Origin: Lysinibacillus xylanilyticus
GTDB lineage: Bacteria > Bacillota > Bacilli > Bacillales_A > Planococcaceae
Reading direction: 5' to 3'
NCBI RefSeq assembly: GCF_001708185.1
Contig: NZ_MDDN01000005.1
Span: 160,521 to 224,520 of the forward strand
DNA length: 64,000 nt
Both the position numbers and the translations under genes were made by a program. A model generated the notes under the pieces. It had not been told where the DNA came from. It saw only the letters and a program-made list of their open reading frames with translations, and did no database searches. This document shows, piece after piece, positions 16,048 through 24,303 of this stretch. The number at the start of each line of letters is the position of its first letter. Position 1 is the stretch's first letter.

Positions 16048-17448
16048 TTATAGATTTTCATTTTTAGCGTTCATTTTAGCATGTTTATATCCATAGGCAA
16101 AATAAATAACTAAACCTATTGCCAACCATAACAAAAAGCGTAGTATCGTAAATAATGGGAGACTAAAAATTAATACAAGACATCCTCCAACACCTACAGT
16201 TGCTACAAGCCATAACGCTGGTACTTTGAATACACGTGGTTGATCTGGTCGTGTATAGCGAAGGACAACAACACTAACTGTTGTTAAAGCAAAAGCAGTT
16301 AAACCGCCGATATTAGCAAATTCCGCTAATTCTCCGATCGATAAAAATCCTGATAAGAGAATTCCTGTTCCAACCACAATTAAAGTTGATAATACAGGTA
16401 CTCCTGTTTTCTTATTTGTTTGTGCAATACGTTCTGGTAGAAGTCCATCACGGCTCATTGCAAACAGCACGCGTGTCGCACTAGTTGTATTGGCAATCAT
16501 CGTAGCAAGCAATCCAAAAATAACTGATACTGCAATGATAGCACCTCCCCATTGAATACCAACAGATTGTAGTGCATATACAGTAGGATTTGGAACATCT
16601 AACTCAGGGGATGGTACAATACCTGTTAATACTAGTGCAACAAGTGCATAAATAAGCGTTAATACACTTAAACCACCAATTAAAGCTTTTGGTATTGTTT
16701 TTTGCGGATTTTTTACTTCTTCCAGAACAGTTGTTACACCATCAAATCCAGTAAAAGCAAAGAACACTAATGCCGCTCCCGCCATTACACCTGACCAGCC
16801 AAACGGTGTAAATGGTGTCCAGTTTATAGGGTTAACGTGAAAAGCCCCAATAGCAAGGAATAAGATAATCGCGCCAACCTTTGCAGCTGTAAATAACATA
16901 TTTGATCGGCCCACATTTTTAATTCCGCTTAGTGCAATCCAAGCCACAATAAGCCAACCAGCCACAGCAGGTAGATTCACAATCCCACCATGAGCAATAT
17001 CCTTTGTTAAAACTCCTGGCAAGTGAATTCCCACCGATTGTAAAAACGAATTGACGTATCCACTCCAACCAACTGCAACTGTACTAGAAATAACGATAAA
17101 CTCTAATAGTAAGTCCCAACCGATTATCCAAGCAATAATTTCACCTAATGCAATATAAGAATAAGTATAAGCGCTCCCGGCGACAGGTACCATCGCTGCG
17201 AATTCGACATAAGCAAGTCCAACTGCAATTGTTACAAGACCCCCAATTAGGAAAGAAACAACGACACCAGGACCTGCATGTAAAGCAGCTGTAGTTCCTG
17301 GCAGTACAAAAATCCCCGCTCCAATTGTGGCTCCTAGTACATACAGCAATAATTGCAACGATCCCAGTTCACGTTTAAGTTTAAAGCGTTCAACTTCAGT
17401 TATTTTATTGGCTTGCTCGATTGACTTTGTTCGTAAAAAATTTGCCAT
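16048..17448 (-). CDS. APC family amino-acid permease
   Basis: A 466-residue transporter with 12 predicted membrane helices, similar to YfnA/cationic amino-acid transporter-like permeases. It shows the first-helix signature GATIGAGIFVLPGTTAA, the GSAYTYSYIALGEI helix 3 motif, FFAFTGFDGVTTVLEEVKNPQ (in part FFAFTGFDGVTTVLEEV), and TRVLFAMSRDGLLPE. It should import amino acids by proton symport. The ATG at 17446-17448 is preceded by GGAGTGG. A perfect 15-bp inverted repeat lies 85 bp upstream, and a divergent IclR-type gene follows, which suggests local control. Confidence 0.88.
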   Translation of the reverse strand: MANFLRTKSIEQANKITEVERFKLKRELGSLQLLLYVLGATIGAGIFVLPGTTAALHAGPGVVVSFLIGGLVTIAVGLAYVEFAAMVPVAGSAYTYSYIALGEIIAWIIGWDLLLEFIVISSTVAVGWSGYVNSFLQSVGIHLPGVLTKDIAHGGIVNLPAVAGWLIVAWIALSGIKNVGRSNMLFTAAKVGAIILFLAIGAFHVNPINWTPFTPFGWSGVMAGAALVFFAFTGFDGVTTVLEEVKNPQKTIPKALIGGLSVLTLIYALVALVLTGIVPSPELDVPNPTVYALQSVGIQWGGAIIAVSVIFGLLATMIANTTSATRVLFAMSRDGLLPERIAQTNKKTGVPVLSTLIVVGTGILLSGFLSIGELAEFANIGGLTAFALTTVSVVVLRYTRPDQPRVFKVPALWLVATVGVGGCLVLIFSLPLFTILRFLLWLAIGLVIYFAYGYKHAKMNAKNENL

Positions 17449-17532
17449 AATAACCACTCCGTATTCAATAAAAATAGTAAACATAATATTTATACATTTT
17501 TTAAAATAATTATTATATTATCTATCTTTTAG

Positions 17533-17565
17533 AATTGAGTCAATAATAAGATTATTGACTCAATT
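17533..17565. promoter_or_regulatory. Perfect 15-bp inverted repeat upstream of the permease gene
   Basis: AATTGAGTCAATAAT (17533-17547), a 3-nt spacer AAG, then ATTATTGACTCAATT (17551-17565). There is no T-run on either side, so it is not a typical terminator. Its place 85 bp before the permease ATG and beside a divergent IclR gene suggests an operator or a leader hairpin. A regulatory role is an inference. Confidence 0.6.
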
Positions 17566-17854
17566 AATACCTTGCTTAAAATGAAGCTATCCGACATATT
17601 ATTTTATACAGAATTTACCTATCTCAGGTTATTAATTTACAGGGAAGCGCGACGATAGAAGATGCTTCAATTTCCATATGTGAGGGTTTCACAATATGAA
17701 TAATGGGATTTCTTGCTTTAATTGTCTACTACTTTACAAATTTGAGTTTTGCTTATGCTAAAAAATAAATGATTGCCTTTATAATATTAAAAATGTAACT
17801 ATTAATAATTCACACGTACAGATTAAATTATTTTAGAAGTTAGGAGCGGGCAAA
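17566..17854. other. Divergent intergenic region
   Basis: About 290 bp between the inverted repeat and the IclR gene. It is AT-rich. The SD TAGGAGCGGG lies immediately before the IclR ATG. No ORF or repeat family member is visible. Confidence 0.4.
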
Positions 17855-18607
17855 ATGGAGTCCTATGAAGTATCGACATTAAAAAAAGGCATTTTGATTT
17901 TGGATGTATTACGTCAAAAACATTCTCTTACATTAACTGAAATTATGGAAGAATTATCAATGAACAAGACATCCGTTTTTCGCATGCTTTATACACTAGA
18001 AAAAATGAACTATGTGATTAAATATCATAAGTATTATCAATTAAATCCGCATATTTTTAGGGATGAACATTTATTTTGGCATAAAGATATCCAGTGGACA
18101 TCTCTCGTAGCGCCCTATCAATTAGCCCGGCAAGAAGAAATAACGACTTATATTGGTATTTTGGAAGATTGTGAGATGGTGATAAAAAATGTGATCAGGG
18201 AGCCTTTTGAACAGCCTGCTTTTCACGCAATCGATACTCGAACACCCATGCATTCAAGCGCACTTGGAAAAGTAGTATTAGCTCATCTGTCACCTAAAAA
18301 ACAACGTGAACTATTAAATAGTATTGAACTGAATACATTTACAGCAAAAACCTTCTATGATTATGGTCTTTTGATTCCTCACTTACAGGTCATTAAAGCA
18401 CAAGGATATGCTGTTGATCATGAAGAAACGAATCTAGGTAAATGTTGTATTGCCGTTCCGATTTATGTGAATGAAAAGGTCCTCGGTGCGATTGCTTTGC
18501 ATGGTTCAACGGAACAAATTAAGAAAACTGCCATTCGTTCGTTTGTAAAAAAATTAGTGGAGGCAAGTCAGCAATTGACAGAAGAAATCCATTATCTTTT
18601 AGCATAA
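17855..18607 (+). CDS. IclR family transcriptional regulator
   Basis: A 250-residue regulator with an N-terminal winged HTH (LKKGILILDVLRQKHSLTLTEIMEELSMNKTSVFRMLYTLE, in part MNKTSVFRMLYTLEKM, about residues 8-55) and a C-terminal GAF-like effector domain (DTRTPMHSSALGKVVLAHL, GYAVDHEETNLGKCCIAVPI). IclR proteins usually control nearby catabolic or transport genes. It is divergent from the amino-acid permease and 132 bp upstream of an aldo/keto reductase on the same strand, either of which may be a target. The ATG follows TAGGAGCG. Confidence 0.88.
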   Translation: MESYEVSTLKKGILILDVLRQKHSLTLTEIMEELSMNKTSVFRMLYTLEKMNYVIKYHKYYQLNPHIFRDEHLFWHKDIQWTSLVAPYQLARQEEITTYIGILEDCEMVIKNVIREPFEQPAFHAIDTRTPMHSSALGKVVLAHLSPKKQRELLNSIELNTFTAKTFYDYGLLIPHLQVIKAQGYAVDHEETNLGKCCIAVPIYVNEKVLGAIALHGSTEQIKKTAIRSFVKKLVEASQQLTEEIHYLLA

Positions 18608-18739
18608 TGTTAATTTCTTTGGAAAGTTCTATTTGCAATTAAAACGCATTTGTTTCTATATATGAAACTGCAGCTATGTATGTTGGTAATTTAATTTTTT
18701 TACTCTATTCTGATTACAGAAAAGCGAGGAGGTAGGAAT

Positions 18740-19681
18740 ATGAAATTCCATACATTAAAAAAAACGAATATCAACATTTCAGAAATTGGTCTTGGGACGA
18801 ATGCTGTAGGTGGACATAACTTATATGAAAACTTAAATGAACAAGATGGGAAGGAGCTAGTCTCAGCTGCACTTGATTTAGGGATAAATTTTTTTGATAC
18901 AGCAGACATATATGGAACAGGGCGTTCAGAAGAGCTCGTCGGCGAAGTATTAAAGAAATATCCAAGGGAAGATTTCGTTTTAGCGACAAAGGGAGGTAGA
19001 CATTGGTTTGAGGATGGTTCAGTAAAGACAAATAATCATCCGCAATATTTACGAAGTGCACTCGAAAATAGCTTGAACCGACTACAGATGGATTATGTAG
19101 ACCTTTACTATTTACATTTCCCGGATAATGAAACTCCTCTTGCTGAGGCGATTGGTGAATTATCACGCTTGAAAGAAGAAGGAAAAATCCGAGCAATAGG
19201 CATTTCAAACGTAACATTAGATCAGCTTATAGAAGCGAATGTGCATAATGATATTGCTGTCTTACAATCTCCATACAATATGTTGAATCGATCAGCAGAA
19301 CAAGATTTATTGCCATACTGTGTAAAAAAGGATATTTCATTTATTCCATATGGTCCACTTGCATATGGCCTACTCGGTGGAAAATATACAAAAGACTTTA
19401 AATTAGATACAGGAGACTGGCGAATTTCAGATCCTTTATTCCAAGATGAATTATTTGAGCGTACGTTAGTAAAAGTGGATGCATTAAAGAAAATTGCTGA
19501 GGAAAAGGAAACCACATTACCAAATCTAGCACTTGCTTGGTTATTAGATCAAGATGGCGTTGATGCAGTTATCCCAGGCGGGAAACATAAAAAACAAGTA
19601 GCTACCAATGTAAAAGCAACCGATGTCCTTTTAACAAAAGGAGATTTACTGAATATAGAAGGAATTTTAATAAAAAAATAA
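18740..19681 (+). CDS. Aldo/keto reductase
   Basis: A 313-residue NADPH-dependent oxidoreductase with a TIM-barrel fold. The catalytic tetrad is visible: Asp in FFDTADIYG (about residue 53), Tyr in the same motif (about 58), Lys in VLATKGG (about 83), and His in YYLHFPD (about 118). The nucleotide-binding end VDAVIPGGKHKKQVATNV is present. It resembles IolS/YhdN-type AKRs that reduce aldehydes such as methylglyoxal. The start is well supported by AGGAGGTAGGAAT. It may be co-regulated with the upstream IclR gene. Confidence 0.9.
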   Translation: MKFHTLKKTNINISEIGLGTNAVGGHNLYENLNEQDGKELVSAALDLGINFFDTADIYGTGRSEELVGEVLKKYPREDFVLATKGGRHWFEDGSVKTNNHPQYLRSALENSLNRLQMDYVDLYYLHFPDNETPLAEAIGELSRLKEEGKIRAIGISNVTLDQLIEANVHNDIAVLQSPYNMLNRSAEQDLLPYCVKKDISFIPYGPLAYGLLGGKYTKDFKLDTGDWRISDPLFQDELFERTLVKVDALKKIAEEKETTLPNLALAWLLDQDGVDAVIPGGKHKKQVATNVKATDVLLTKGDLLNIEGILIKK

Positions 19682-19684
19682 AAC

Positions 19685-19728
19685 AAAAAATGCGAAAATG
19701 CTGTTATATCAACATTTTCGCATTTTTT
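19685..19728. terminator. Bidirectional terminator
   Basis: Perfect 16-bp stem AAAAAATGCGAAAATG (19685-19700) / CATTTTCGCATTTTTT (19713-19728) between the convergent aldo/keto reductase and flavin reductase genes. Its right edge overlaps the flavin reductase stop codon. Confidence 0.9.
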
Positions 19729-20335
19729 ATTGAGGACGTTCTAGCGCAAATATGTCTCCAATTTTTGCGTAATTTGAGCCAGCCAGTCTGCTAACCGCTT
19801 TTAATTCCCTCGGGTCAATACGACCTTCATTATAAATGGTTTCATCTATATGAAATTGTACAACCTGACCAATGAACAAATCACCTGTCTGTTCGTCACC
19901 ATTCATCAAAGGAATCGTCTGTACTAAGCTGCATTCCATTCGAACCTTTGCCTCTTTAATACCTGGTACAGATATACACTGGCTATCGGTTAATGTAAAT
20001 TGAGCTCTATCAATTTCACTTTCAGTTACAGGTAATGAAGCTGCCGTTTCATTCACCTGCTTAACGTTCCCCTCATCTACAATATGCACAACAAATTGTT
20101 GCTGATGATGAATATGTCGAGCGGTATCTTTTAAGCGCTCCTGTGGTCTTTGAACCGCTAGAGAAATCATAGGTGGATTTGATGACACAATATTAAAGAA
20201 ACTAAAAGGTGCGCCATTGATGACTCCTTGCTCTGACTTCGTCGTAACAAAGGCAATTGGTCTCGGAATAATACTGCCAATTAATAATTTATAGTTTTCA
20301 CGCTCAGTATTTTTCGTAGGATCAATCGAAATCAA
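19727..20335 (-). CDS. Flavin reductase family (FMN-binding split barrel) protein
   Basis: About 202 residues, a member of the DIM6/NTAB flavin reductase family. The core LLIGSIIPRPIAFVTTKSEQGVINGAPFSFFNIVS (in part IIPRPIAFVTTKSEQG) binds FMN. It likely supplies or uses reduced flavin in aromatic or quinone metabolism. The ATG at 20344 directly abuts AAGGAGG, too close for initiation, whereas a TTG three codons later (20333-20335) lies 9 bp after it and gives the usual family start ISIDPTKN. I therefore prefer TTG. It follows the MhqO-like gene with a 14-bp gap and is in the same operon. Confidence 0.83.
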   Translation of the reverse strand: MISIDPTKNTERENYKLLIGSIIPRPIAFVTTKSEQGVINGAPFSFFNIVSSNPPMISLAVQRPQERLKDTARHIHHQQQFVVHIVDEGNVKQVNETAASLPVTESEIDRAQFTLTDSQCISVPGIKEAKVRMECSLVQTIPLMNGDEQTGDLFIGQVVQFHIDETIYNEGRIDPRELKAVSRLAGSNYAKIGDIFALERPQ

Positions 20336-20349
20336 ACGACTCATCCTCC

Positions 20350-21288
20350 TTAATCAAGCGCACGCACTTCGATTGGAATTAATGTTCTTTCTAATTGTTC
20401 ACGATGCTGTTCATATTGAGCTGGTAACATTAATTGGCTACCCATTGTCTCAGGTGTTTCATCATGAGCAAATCCAGGTGGATCTGTCGCAATTTCAAAT
20501 AAAATCTCACCAGGTTCACGGAAATATATCGCATTAAAATAATTACGATCTTTCACTTCAGTTACATGTTGTCCATGATTCATTACATACTCTTGCCATT
20601 CTAGGTGGTCCGCATGATCTTGGGCTCTCCAAGCAATATGATGAACTGTTCCGACTCCCATTTGACCACGCATACCAGGAACAACTTTTAAATCTACTGT
20701 ATTACCAATATCTGCGCTAGATTTGTAACGAGTATACTCACCTTCCGTTGCTACTTTTTCAAGTCCCATGACTTCAGTTAAAACTTTTGCTGTTTCTTCA
20801 GGATGACTTGAATAAAGTGTTACACCACCAAATCCTTTAATCGCAACCTCAGGAGTTACTTCACCAAATGTCCATTCATTCAATTCGCCTTCTGGACGTG
20901 CCACTAATTCAATATGAAGTCCGTGTGGATCATCAAATTGTATTACTTGTTCACCAAAGCGTTCTGCTTTTTGGAATGGAATAGCGAATTTTGCAAGGCG
21001 ATTAGTCCAATAAGATAGTGCTCCCTCTTGTACAACATAAGTAGTTACACCAACTTGACCATCACCAATGCGACCTTGATAAGCATTCGCCCATGGGAAG
21101 AATGTAATAATTGTCCCCGGCTTACCACCTTTGTTACCGAAGTAAAGATGATATGTGCCTGGGTCATCGAAATTTACCGTCTGTTTAACTAAACGAAGGC
21201 CTAAAACACCAGCATAAAAATCAATATTTTCTTGTGGATGCCCTACAATGGCTGTGATATGGTGAATACCCGCAGTATGTTTTTTCAT
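20350..21288 (-). CDS. mhqO: MhqO-type ring-cleaving dioxygenase (glyoxalase/VOC fold)
   Basis: A 312-residue extradiol dioxygenase-like protein with two VOC modules. The N-terminus is TAGIHHITAIVGHPQENIDFY and the second module includes GTVHHIAWRAQDHADHLEW (His ligand region) and GEILFEIATDPPGF. Similar B. subtilis proteins (MhqA/MhqO/MhqE) detoxify quinones and catechols under MhqR control. I use the ATG at 21288 with AAAGGGA upstream. A flavin reductase follows and an FMN reductase with an MhqR-like operator precedes it, consistent with a quinone-stress operon. A long family A repeat separates the upstream gene from this one. Confidence 0.85.
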   Translation of the reverse strand: MKKHTAGIHHITAIVGHPQENIDFYAGVLGLRLVKQTVNFDDPGTYHLYFGNKGGKPGTIITFFPWANAYQGRIGDGQVGVTTYVVQEGALSYWTNRLAKFAIPFQKAERFGEQVIQFDDPHGLHIELVARPEGELNEWTFGEVTPEVAIKGFGGVTLYSSHPEETAKVLTEVMGLEKVATEGEYTRYKSSADIGNTVDLKVVPGMRGQMGVGTVHHIAWRAQDHADHLEWQEYVMNHGQHVTEVKDRNYFNAIYFREPGEILFEIATDPPGFAHDETPETMGSQLMLPAQYEQHREQLERTLIPIEVRALD

Positions 21289-21365
21289 GTTAACAGTCCC
21301 TTTCATGATAAATGTATTTCTCACCTATACTTTATCCAATACCGTTCTACCTCAATCTTTGAACA

Positions 21366-21723
21366 AAAATCAATTATGCCTTGGCATAATTGCGTCTGGA
21401 ATCGGCTTTGTGCTTAGGCCTGCGTGATGCAGGTCAGTTAGCCGTTATCGCATGGATACGATGAATTTAGGCTAACATCCTTTATTGAACTCCTTTCCGA
21501 TTCCATGACATCCGCCGGAGGCTTTGGGCCAACGTGATGTTGGTCACTCAGTCGTCGCCACAGGACGTGGCGTTCTTAGACTGAGTTCCTCTATTTCAGC
21601 GGGCGTTTGGACACCCGCTGAAAAACAGCTTTTATTCGCATTCATTTCACCACCTATAGAGGTGGGAGACTTCTGTACCTGTCGCTACGCTTTCGGTACA
21701 AAAGACTTTTGCTGAAAGAAGTT
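21366..21723. repeat. Long family A structured repeat
   Basis: Starts with palindrome AATTATGCC-TT-GGCATAATT and holds two modules of the same fold. Module 1 (21419-21476): CCTGC-GTGAT-GCAGG, TCA, GTTAGCC, GTT, inner ATCG/CGAT hairpin, GGCTAAC. Module 2 (21529-21585): CCAAC-GTGAT-GTTGG, TCA, CTCAGTC, GTC, inner GCCAC-AGGAC-GTGGC, GTTCTTA, GACTGAG. It ends with hairpin TTTCAGCGGG/CCCGCTGAAA and the tail CACCACC...TGCTGAAAGAAGTTAA that carries a TGTACC/GGTACA unit. It lies between two genes of the quinone-stress cluster. Confidence 0.9.
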
Positions 21724-22315
21724 AACGAATTGTATATAAAGCTTTTGACCAAGGAATTAATTGGTCTAACATTTGGTTAACAGAATCTGTTTGCACCTCT
21801 TTTGGTTTAAAATCAGTACCATTTTCAAAGTCTGTGAATAGTGACAATGCTGGATGTACACGGACATCTGCAATTAAAAGCTCGCCCATAATACCACGTA
21901 AATGTTCAGCTGCACGTGCACCACCTACAGAACCATACGATACAATACCTGCAGCTTTGTTATTCCATTCTACACGTAAATAATCTAGTGCATTTTTTAG
22001 AGCACCTGTAATAGAGTGATTGTACTCTTGTACGATAAATACAAACCCATCTTGTTTTGCAATAATTTCTGACCAACCTTGAGCGCCTGAAGCATCTTGC
22101 TCTGGTTCACCTAGTAAAGGTAATTTGTAATCCGCAATATCAATAATTGTATAATTAGCATCTCCTCGTTGATCTGCGATTTCTTTTACCCATTGTGCTA
22201 CTTGTGGACTAACACGCCCTTCACGTGTTGATCCGATAATAATCCCGATATTTAATTCTGCCATTGTTTTTTCCTCCTCTTTTTTTGAACTGAAAAATTT
22301 ATTTAAAAAACCCAT
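21722..22315 (-). CDS. NADPH-dependent FMN reductase (flavodoxin-like)
   Basis: A 197-residue flavodoxin-fold reductase. The FMN phosphate loop is GIIIGSTREGRVSP (about residues 23-36), followed by PLLGEPEQDASG, VFIVQEYNHSITGALKNALDYL (in part QEYNHSITGALKNALDYL) and YGSVGGARAAEHLRG. It likely performs two-electron reduction of quinones or azo compounds. Two starts each have a strong SD: ATG at 22315 (AAGGAGG, adds FLNKFFSSKKEEEK) and ATG at 22264 (GAGGAGG, begins AELNIG). The promoter carries an MhqR-type operator. Confidence 0.88.
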   Translation of the reverse strand: MGFLNKFFSSKKEEEKTMAELNIGIIIGSTREGRVSPQVAQWVKEIADQRGDANYTIIDIADYKLPLLGEPEQDASGAQGWSEIIAKQDGFVFIVQEYNHSITGALKNALDYLRVEWNNKAAGIVSYGSVGGARAAEHLRGIMGELLIADVRVHPALSLFTDFENGTDFKPKEVQTDSVNQMLDQLIPWSKALYTIR

Positions 22316-22382
22316 TATGATTACCTCCTTATGATGTGAAAAGTTAAACTTTCCACCCGGATTAAAAGGTTAAAATTCATTT

Positions 22383-22444
22383 ATCTCGAATTCAGTTATC
22401 TTGAATTCGAGATAATAGTAACACGCTGGTTTAATTTACGTCAA
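22383..22444 (-). promoter_or_regulatory. Sigma-A promoter with MhqR-type operator
   Basis: On the minus strand, TTGACG (22439-22444) and TACTAT (22415-22420) are 18 bp apart. Just downstream lies TATCTTGAATTCGAGATA (22397-22414), which matches the recalled MhqR box (TATCTCGAATTCGAGATA) at 17 of 18 positions. A second partial copy TATCTCGAATTC starts at 22382. An MhqR-like repressor bound here would block transcription of the FMN reductase cluster; no mhqR gene is in the window. Confidence 0.78.
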
Positions 22445-22902
22445 CAAGTTTGTTTAGTGTAAAAAAAAGCAAGGATGTTATCTTAACAACATCTCTGTTT
22501 AACTATAAACAAAAGAATAAATTTAAATTAATATGGCTTATCACTATAAAATAGGGTGATTTTCGTTCCTGCTGAGCGCTTTCCTGAGGGCGTCGGGGCA
22601 ACAGGATGTATTATTGCACGAATATTCCATCTCCAACTTTTGGTGAATAGCTAAATATAGAAATGAACAAAGGTAAATTATCATTCAAAAAAACACTTCC
22701 GCAAAAGTTCAAAGATTACTTTATCACAGGATGAATCGCTAAGCTGGAATCAAAATAGTACTATGCCATACTAAACTATCAAGAGAATCAGACAAATTAG
22801 AATGAGATATGTTTGATATTTTTCATCCAATGTAAACCTCACCATGGAGGAAACGAGATTTAGCAGAGTTGTTGTGATACCAACATTTCTTCCTTCGACT
22901 CT
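22445..22902. other. Intergenic region with a degenerate family B repeat
   Basis: About 460 bp without a credible gene. At 22553-22620 a truncated family B copy reads GATTTTCGTTCCTGCTGAGC and GTCGGGGCAACAGGATG, losing its second half. The rest shows no recognisable signal. Confidence 0.55.
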
Positions 22903-23247
22903 CTATCCTTGTCCTAAATTCTCATAAACTTGCGATTTTAAATAGCTATATTGAGCATCATTGGTATCTTGAAAAGCCTCTTCTCTGCTTGAACAAAGGT
23001 CTTGATATTCGAGGTTGTACGAAAACTGCTCTTCTGTAAAATCTCTTCTTTCCCCTGCGAGCATATTATAGAAATGCCAGCCTTCATCAAGCCATGTTTT
23101 ATAAATATCGCCTCCAAGAATATCATTTACAACTAATGCAGTAACTCCGCATTGTCCTCTTGCCGGATTATCTAGACTCCATTTTGAACTTGATTGACTT
23201 GACCAGGATTTTTTTAAAGCTCTTAGCAAATCTTTTTCTGTGTACAT
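22903..23247 (-). CDS. YunG family protein
   Basis: A 114-residue cytoplasmic protein resembling B. subtilis YunG. Conserved features are ALKKSWSSQSSSKW near the N-terminus, NPARGQCGVTALVVNDILGG (Cys and a possible His later in WHFYN), and a C-terminal SSREEAFQDTNDAQYSYLK. The GQC...WHFYN arrangement hints at a papain-like Cys/His pair, but this is an inference and no enzymatic role is established. AAAGGGTG precedes the ATG. It follows the GNAT gene (23278-23799) after 30 bp, so the two may be co-transcribed. Confidence 0.75.
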   Translation of the reverse strand: MYTEKDLLRALKKSWSSQSSSKWSLDNPARGQCGVTALVVNDILGGDIYKTWLDEGWHFYNMLAGERRDFTEEQFSYNLEYQDLCSSREEAFQDTNDAQYSYLKSQVYENLGQG

Positions 23248-23277
23248 TCCACTACACCCTTTTCTAACCTAAAATTT

Positions 23278-23799
23278 TTAATAGGGTACATCATCCATTT
23301 TTATAGGCGTTGTTCTACCTAACATCCAATCATCTTTAATTGCACCATATAAGATACTATCTGTCACCGTACCATCTGCATTTTCCCAAGCATTTCTTAA
23401 ATAACCTTCTTTCACAAAACCTGCTTTCGTAAAGCATTTTCTCATACCAATATTATCAACTCTCGTATAACCTTCAGTACGAATCTTACCTCTTTCTCCA
23501 AACAAGTAATCTTGTAACCAGAGAAGTGTCTTTACCCCGTATCCTTTTCCTCTATAACGTGCATCTAAACGGATATCGAATAATGGGATTGCATTTATGT
23601 CATGAATTATGATAATCCCAACCTTTTCTTCATTATCAATGATCCAATGCGTTTCGCGATCGTTTTGATAGTATCCTTCTGCATACGCTTTTCGAATAGA
23701 TTCCTCTTTTAAAATTTGGTCAATATGATGAATCCACTTATTTTGAGTTAGTAATTCCACTAAATTTTCAATTTCGTCTACTAATAGTAGATATTCCAT
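23278..23799 (-). CDS. RimJ/RimL-type GNAT acetyltransferase
   Basis: A 173-residue GNAT. The acetyl-CoA loop is DARYRGKGYGVKTLLWL (about residues 80-96), and the C-terminal DNIGMRKCFTKAGFVKEGYLRNAWENADG (in part MRKCFTKAGFVKEGYLRN) fits the RimJ/RimL group. The substrate is unknown. ATG at 23799 follows GGAGG with a 9-bp gap. It is the first gene of a probable two-gene unit with YunG. Confidence 0.84.
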   Translation of the reverse strand: MEYLLLVDEIENLVELLTQNKWIHHIDQILKEESIRKAYAEGYYQNDRETHWIIDNEEKVGIIIIHDINAIPLFDIRLDARYRGKGYGVKTLLWLQDYLFGERGKIRTEGYTRVDNIGMRKCFTKAGFVKEGYLRNAWENADGTVTDSILYGAIKDDWMLGRTTPIKMDDVPY

Positions 23800-23933
23800 T
23801 CATATAATCCTCCAATGAATAAAATTAGCGTTCTTGAACTTAAAATACCACATTTCCTTTATGCTGCATGATATATGCTTTGAAATTTTATGTCCTCCCA
23901 AAAGTATTCGTAACAAAAACATATACTTGAAAG

Positions 23934-23945
23934 AAGTATATACTT
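23934..23945. promoter_or_regulatory. Palindrome AAGTATATACTT upstream of padR
   Basis: A perfect 12-bp palindrome 16 bp before the PadR ATG, with another ATATACTT half-site at about 23921-23928. PadR-type repressors often bind such AT-rich palindromes in their own promoters, so autoregulation is plausible. Confidence 0.55.
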
Positions 23946-23961
23946 TTGTTAAAGTCAATTT

Positions 23962-24303
23962 ATGGATAGAACAAGTTTAATAAAAGGTCATTTAGAAATG
24001 TGCGTGTTGTCTATATTGTCGCAGAAAAAAAGTTATGGTTATGAAATTATGAAGGAGTTAGAAAAACACAACTTAAAACTGAAAGGAGTAGGCAGCATTT
24101 ATCCCATTTTGACTAAGCTGAAGGATCATGAATGGGTTGATACTTACCGTGAAATGACGGACAACGGGAAGGTTAGAGTTTATTATGAAATCAATGAAAA
24201 AGGAGAAGTGTATCTTCAAAAAAAAATCAACGAGTGGTTGGAGCTACAACAAGATATAAAATCACTACTGCAAAGTGGTTTGAAAGGAGAACTTTTTGAA
24301 TGA
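23962..24303 (+). CDS. PadR family transcriptional regulator
   Basis: A 113-residue regulator with the PadR winged HTH: LIKGHLEMCVLSILSQKKSYGYEIMKELEK (in part LSQKKSYGYEIMKELEK), then GVGSIYPILTKLKDHEWV, then the wing VRVYYEINEKGEVYL. PadR proteins repress neighbouring detoxification or membrane genes until a ligand binds. It is the first gene of a three-gene operon and its stop overlaps the next ATG by 4 bp. A palindrome lies in its promoter. The SD is weak, so the level of regulator may be kept low. Confidence 0.88.
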   Translation: MDRTSLIKGHLEMCVLSILSQKKSYGYEIMKELEKHNLKLKGVGSIYPILTKLKDHEWVDTYREMTDNGKVRVYYEINEKGEVYLQKKINEWLELQQDIKSLLQSGLKGELFE

